Source of the DNA: Solobacterium sp.
GTDB lineage: Bacteria > Bacillota_I > Bacilli_A > Erysipelotrichales > Erysipelotrichaceae
Direction: 5' to 3'
DNA length: 6,827 bases
NCBI GenBank assembly: GCA_016284975.1
Contig: JAEEPV010000321.1
Coordinates: 1-6,827 of the forward strand
Shown here: piece after piece, positions 5,376-6,827 of the stretch
Position numbering within the stretch: position 1 is the stretch's first letter
How the letters are laid out: every line of letters begins with the position of its first letter
Position numbers and translations under genes: made by a program
The notes under the pieces: model-generated
What the model saw: the letters and a program-made list of their open reading frames with translations, nothing else
Told to the model about the DNA's origin: nothing
The model's database searches: none

Positions 5376-6550
5376 TATCTCACCTCAAACAGTTCCTTCA
5401 TCAGATTGATATCGACCTTTTCACCAATTACCGTAATCAGACCGGTATATGCCGGTGCGCCCGGACGGATGTCGATATCGCCCGGCACATAATCGAAGAA
5501 CAGCCAGTTCCCGTCCTGATCGGGAACAATGCCCTTGGCACGAATGATGTTTTCGCCCAGCCCGGAAAGCGCCTTGCGGATCTGTTCCTCGGAATACTTG
5601 TTGATGGTTTCAATTCCGATGGAATCGAATACTTCATCTGCATCATGTCCATGGTGATGGTGATGATGGTGGTGATGATGTTCATCTTCTCCGACATGGA
5701 TGCGGTTTCCTTCCGAGAGACCTTCATTTACATCTTCATGTTCATGGTGATGGTGGTCATGATCTTCCTCATCATGATCATGGTCGTGGTGATGATGCTC
5801 ATGTTCATCTTCGTCGTGATCATGATGGTGCTCATGTTCGTGTTCTTCATGTTCATGATGATGTTCATGTTCATCATGATCATGTTCGTGCTCGTGATCA
5901 TGGTGGTGCTCATGTTCGTGTTCGTCCTCATCGTCATCTGTGAGGTCTGCCGGGAATCCGTTGGAACTGCCGGTCATGGCATCGAAGATCGCCTGGCCGG
6001 AAAGGTCATCCCAAGGTGTGGTGATAATGCGTGCTTCCGGATTCAGCTCACGGACAATGGCAACGTCCTGTGCAAGTTTATCTTCCGAAACCGCCTGGGT
6101 CCGTGAAAGGATTACGCAGGCAGCTGTCGCAATCTGATCATCAAAGAACTCTTTGAAGTTCTTATGGTAGATCTTGCAGCGATTTGCATCAACTACGGTG
6201 GAATAGCTGGAGAGTTCCAGTCCGTCTACGGAGCGGATCGCACGGAGAATGTCAGAAAGTTTTCCGACACCGGACGGCTCAATCACAATACGGTCAGGGG
6301 AATATGTTTCCGCAACCTGTTTCAGACTTTCTTCAAAGTCTCCCTTAAGAGTGCAGCAGATGCATCCGCTGTTGATCTCACGAATTTCGATTCCGGCCTC
6401 CTTGAGAAATCCGCCGTCGATTCCAATCTCACCAAATTCATTTTCTACGAGTACGACTTTCTGGCCTGCAAAGACTTCCTTGACCAGCTTGGCAATCAGT
6501 GTCGTTTTACCGGCTCCCAAGAAGCCGGATACTACATCAACCTTAATCAT
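5375..6550 (-). CDS. CobW/G3E-family GTPase with a histidine-rich metal-binding insert
   Basis: A 391-residue soluble metallochaperone-type GTPase. Walker A GFLGAGKTT (9-17), ENEFGEIGID (36-45), the metal-binding CICC (63-66) and Walker B IVIEPSG (88-94) are all present. The guanine-specificity position reads ILSRTQ (147-152), a departure from NKxD. A low-complexity His/Glu/Asp segment (about 205-302) holds some 45 histidines, including ten in a row. The CobW C-terminal domain then closes the protein (about 305-391, with DGNWLFFDYVPGD and a final strand). The family couples GTP hydrolysis to transfer of zinc, cobalt or nickel. CxCC plus the His tract points to zinc as the likely metal, by inference. 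Start ATG 6550 is preceded by AGAAGG (6563-6558) at seven bases. The gene leads a two-gene unit with the CobW-YcgQ fusion. No Zur-type palindrome was recognised upstream. Confidence 0.9.
   Translation of the reverse strand: MIKVDVVSGFLGAGKTTLIAKLVKEVFAGQKVVLVENEFGEIGIDGGFLKEAGIEIREINSGCICCTLKGDFEESLKQVAETYSPDRIVIEPSGVGKLSDILRAIRSVDGLELSSYSTVVDANRCKIYHKNFKEFFDDQIATAACVILSRTQAVSEDKLAQDVAIVRELNPEARIITTPWDDLSGQAIFDAMTGSSNGFPADLTDDDEDEHEHEHHHDHEHEHDHDEHEHHHEHEEHEHEHHHDHDEDEHEHHHHDHDHDEEDHDHHHHEHEDVNEGLSEGNRIHVGEDEHHHHHHHHHHGHDADEVFDSIGIETINKYSEEQIRKALSGLGENIIRAKGIVPDQDGNWLFFDYVPGDIDIRPGAPAYTGLITVIGEKVDINLMKELFEVR
5645..5938 (-). repeat. Low-complexity His/Glu/Asp-coding tract
   Basis: This stretch codes for residues 205-302 of the His-rich CobW protein and consists almost wholly of CAT/CAC, GAA/GAG and GAT/GAC codons. 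Two blocks, about 211-271 and the ten-His run 291-300 (5651-5680), are separated by a normal linker (272-288). The ten His codons mix six CAT and four CAC. That argues for selection on the amino acids over simple one-codon slippage. The composition makes the opposite strand look like a long Met/Val-rich frame, which is an artefact. Confidence 0.85.
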
Positions 6551-6557
6551 ATAGTTA

Positions 6558-6563
6558 CCTTCT
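6558..6563 (-). promoter_or_regulatory. Ribosome binding site of the His-rich CobW gene
   Basis: AGAAGG on the - strand lies seven bases ahead of ATG 6550 and fixes that start. The remaining bases up to the CHAP terminator (6564-6604) must hold the promoter. TTGACA (6595-6590) and TATAAT (6582-6577) both occur exactly but only seven bases apart, so they cannot work as one pair. Confidence 0.6.
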
Positions 6564-6604
6564 TTCCTGCGTATTTATTATATTCATTCTGTCAATAAGT
6601 ACAT

Positions 6605-6630
6605 AAAAAATGACCGGATTTACCGGTCAA
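6605..6630 (-). terminator. Rho-independent terminator of the CHAP-domain gene
   Basis: On the - strand TGACCGG (6629-6623) pairs with CCGGTCA (6617-6611) around a five-base loop, followed by six T (6610-6605). It starts two bases after the TGA of the CHAP gene and insulates the CobW operon from it. Confidence 0.85.
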
Positions 6631-6631
6631 A

Positions 6632-6827
6632 TCAGAGATAAATATAGCCCAGACACGTTTGTCCGGTATATGGAAGACCGCTGGCCGGAACCCACCGTTC
6701 ATAGTAATGTCCCATATAGTTGCCTTCCTTGATATAAACCCGGTCTCCGTCTACCGCAGTCACAAAGGCCACATGCCAGGAGTATACTGCGATGGAATTG
6801 ACCCTTGGCGTGCTCCCGGTCGCATAC
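6632..6827 (-). CDS. C-terminal part of a CHAP-domain peptidoglycan hydrolase (partial)
   Basis: The frame enters from the right edge (first complete codon at 6826) and stops at TGA 6634-6632, showing the last 64 residues. They read as the end of a CHAP (cysteine, histidine-dependent amidohydrolase/peptidase) domain: SIAVYSWHVAFVTAV (11-25) contains the catalytic His at 18, KEGNYMGHYYERW (33-45) supplies the third Glu/Asn position, and the chain ends on the usual LGYIYL strand. The catalytic Cys, signal peptide and any cell-wall-binding domains lie outside the window. Such enzymes act outside the cell on peptidoglycan cross-links or amide bonds. Its own terminator follows directly. Confidence 0.8.
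   Translation of the reverse strand, partial: YATGSTPRVNSIAVYSWHVAFVTAVDGDRVYIKEGNYMGHYYERWVPASGLPYTGQTCLGYIYL

Noticed and set aside
5369..6106. Long + strand frame with a Met/Val/Phe-rich, apparently membrane-spanning middle
   Set aside because: It is the antisense reading of the His/Glu/Asp tract of the CobW gene; CAT/CAC and GAN codons read as ATG, GTG and TTC on the other strand. It has no ribosome site or homology.
6577..6595. TTGACA and TATAAT as a promoter for the CobW operon
   Set aside because: Both hexamers match consensus on the - strand but are only seven bases apart; neither has a good partner at 16-18 bases.

Overview
The window looks like a chromosomal segment of a low- to mid-GC Gram-positive bacterium (Firmicutes/Bacillota). 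A member of the Erysipelotrichia is possible, but the lineage is an inference from gene style, not proven. Supporting signs are purine-rich Shine-Dalgarno sites, rho-independent terminators with T tracts, a tRNA gene without an encoded CCA, and a TetR regulator with a DhaS-like C-terminal half. There are no insertion sequences, phage genes or CRISPR arrays. It reads as ordinary core chromosome with some unusual gene variants.

Layout. Positions 1-138 hold the end of an unidentified membrane protein (+). A 230-base gap (139-368) contains a clear terminator and a candidate operator/promoter. Next comes a two-gene unit on +: an MntP-like six-helix membrane protein (369-941) and a TetR-family regulator (943-1491), one base apart. 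A tRNA-Arg(ACG) gene follows (1559-1632), then a terminator hairpin, then argS (1687-3336). The tRNA and its cognate synthetase are therefore neighbours and probably share a promoter. A perfect 13-bp stem at 3348-3401 separates argS from the genes converging on it.

From 3410 to the right edge everything is on the - strand. In order of transcription: the end of a CHAP-domain cell-wall hydrolase (6632-6827) with its own terminator; a CobW/G3E GTPase (5375-6550) with a very large histidine-rich insert; a second CobW-like protein (4434-5375) overlapping the first by one base and carrying a YcgQ/DUF1980-like C-terminal domain; and a short pyruvate kinase-like protein (3410-4390) that lacks the C-terminal domain.

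How the parts work together. The two CobW proteins are probably made together and handle a transition metal (zinc is the best guess) at the cell interior. The first has the CxCC metal site and a metal-binding His tract. The second lacks CxCC but carries a domain normally found beside YcgR-type permeases. The MntP-like protein aligns without gaps to Mn2+ exporters but has lost all three conserved intramembrane acids, so its cargo is likely different. Its control is probably by the co-encoded TetR protein. No wholly new system is evident. The most notable points are the acid-less MntP relative, the tRNA-Arg/terminator/argS arrangement, the CobW-YcgQ fusion paired with a His-rich CobW, and the one-domain-short pyruvate kinase.
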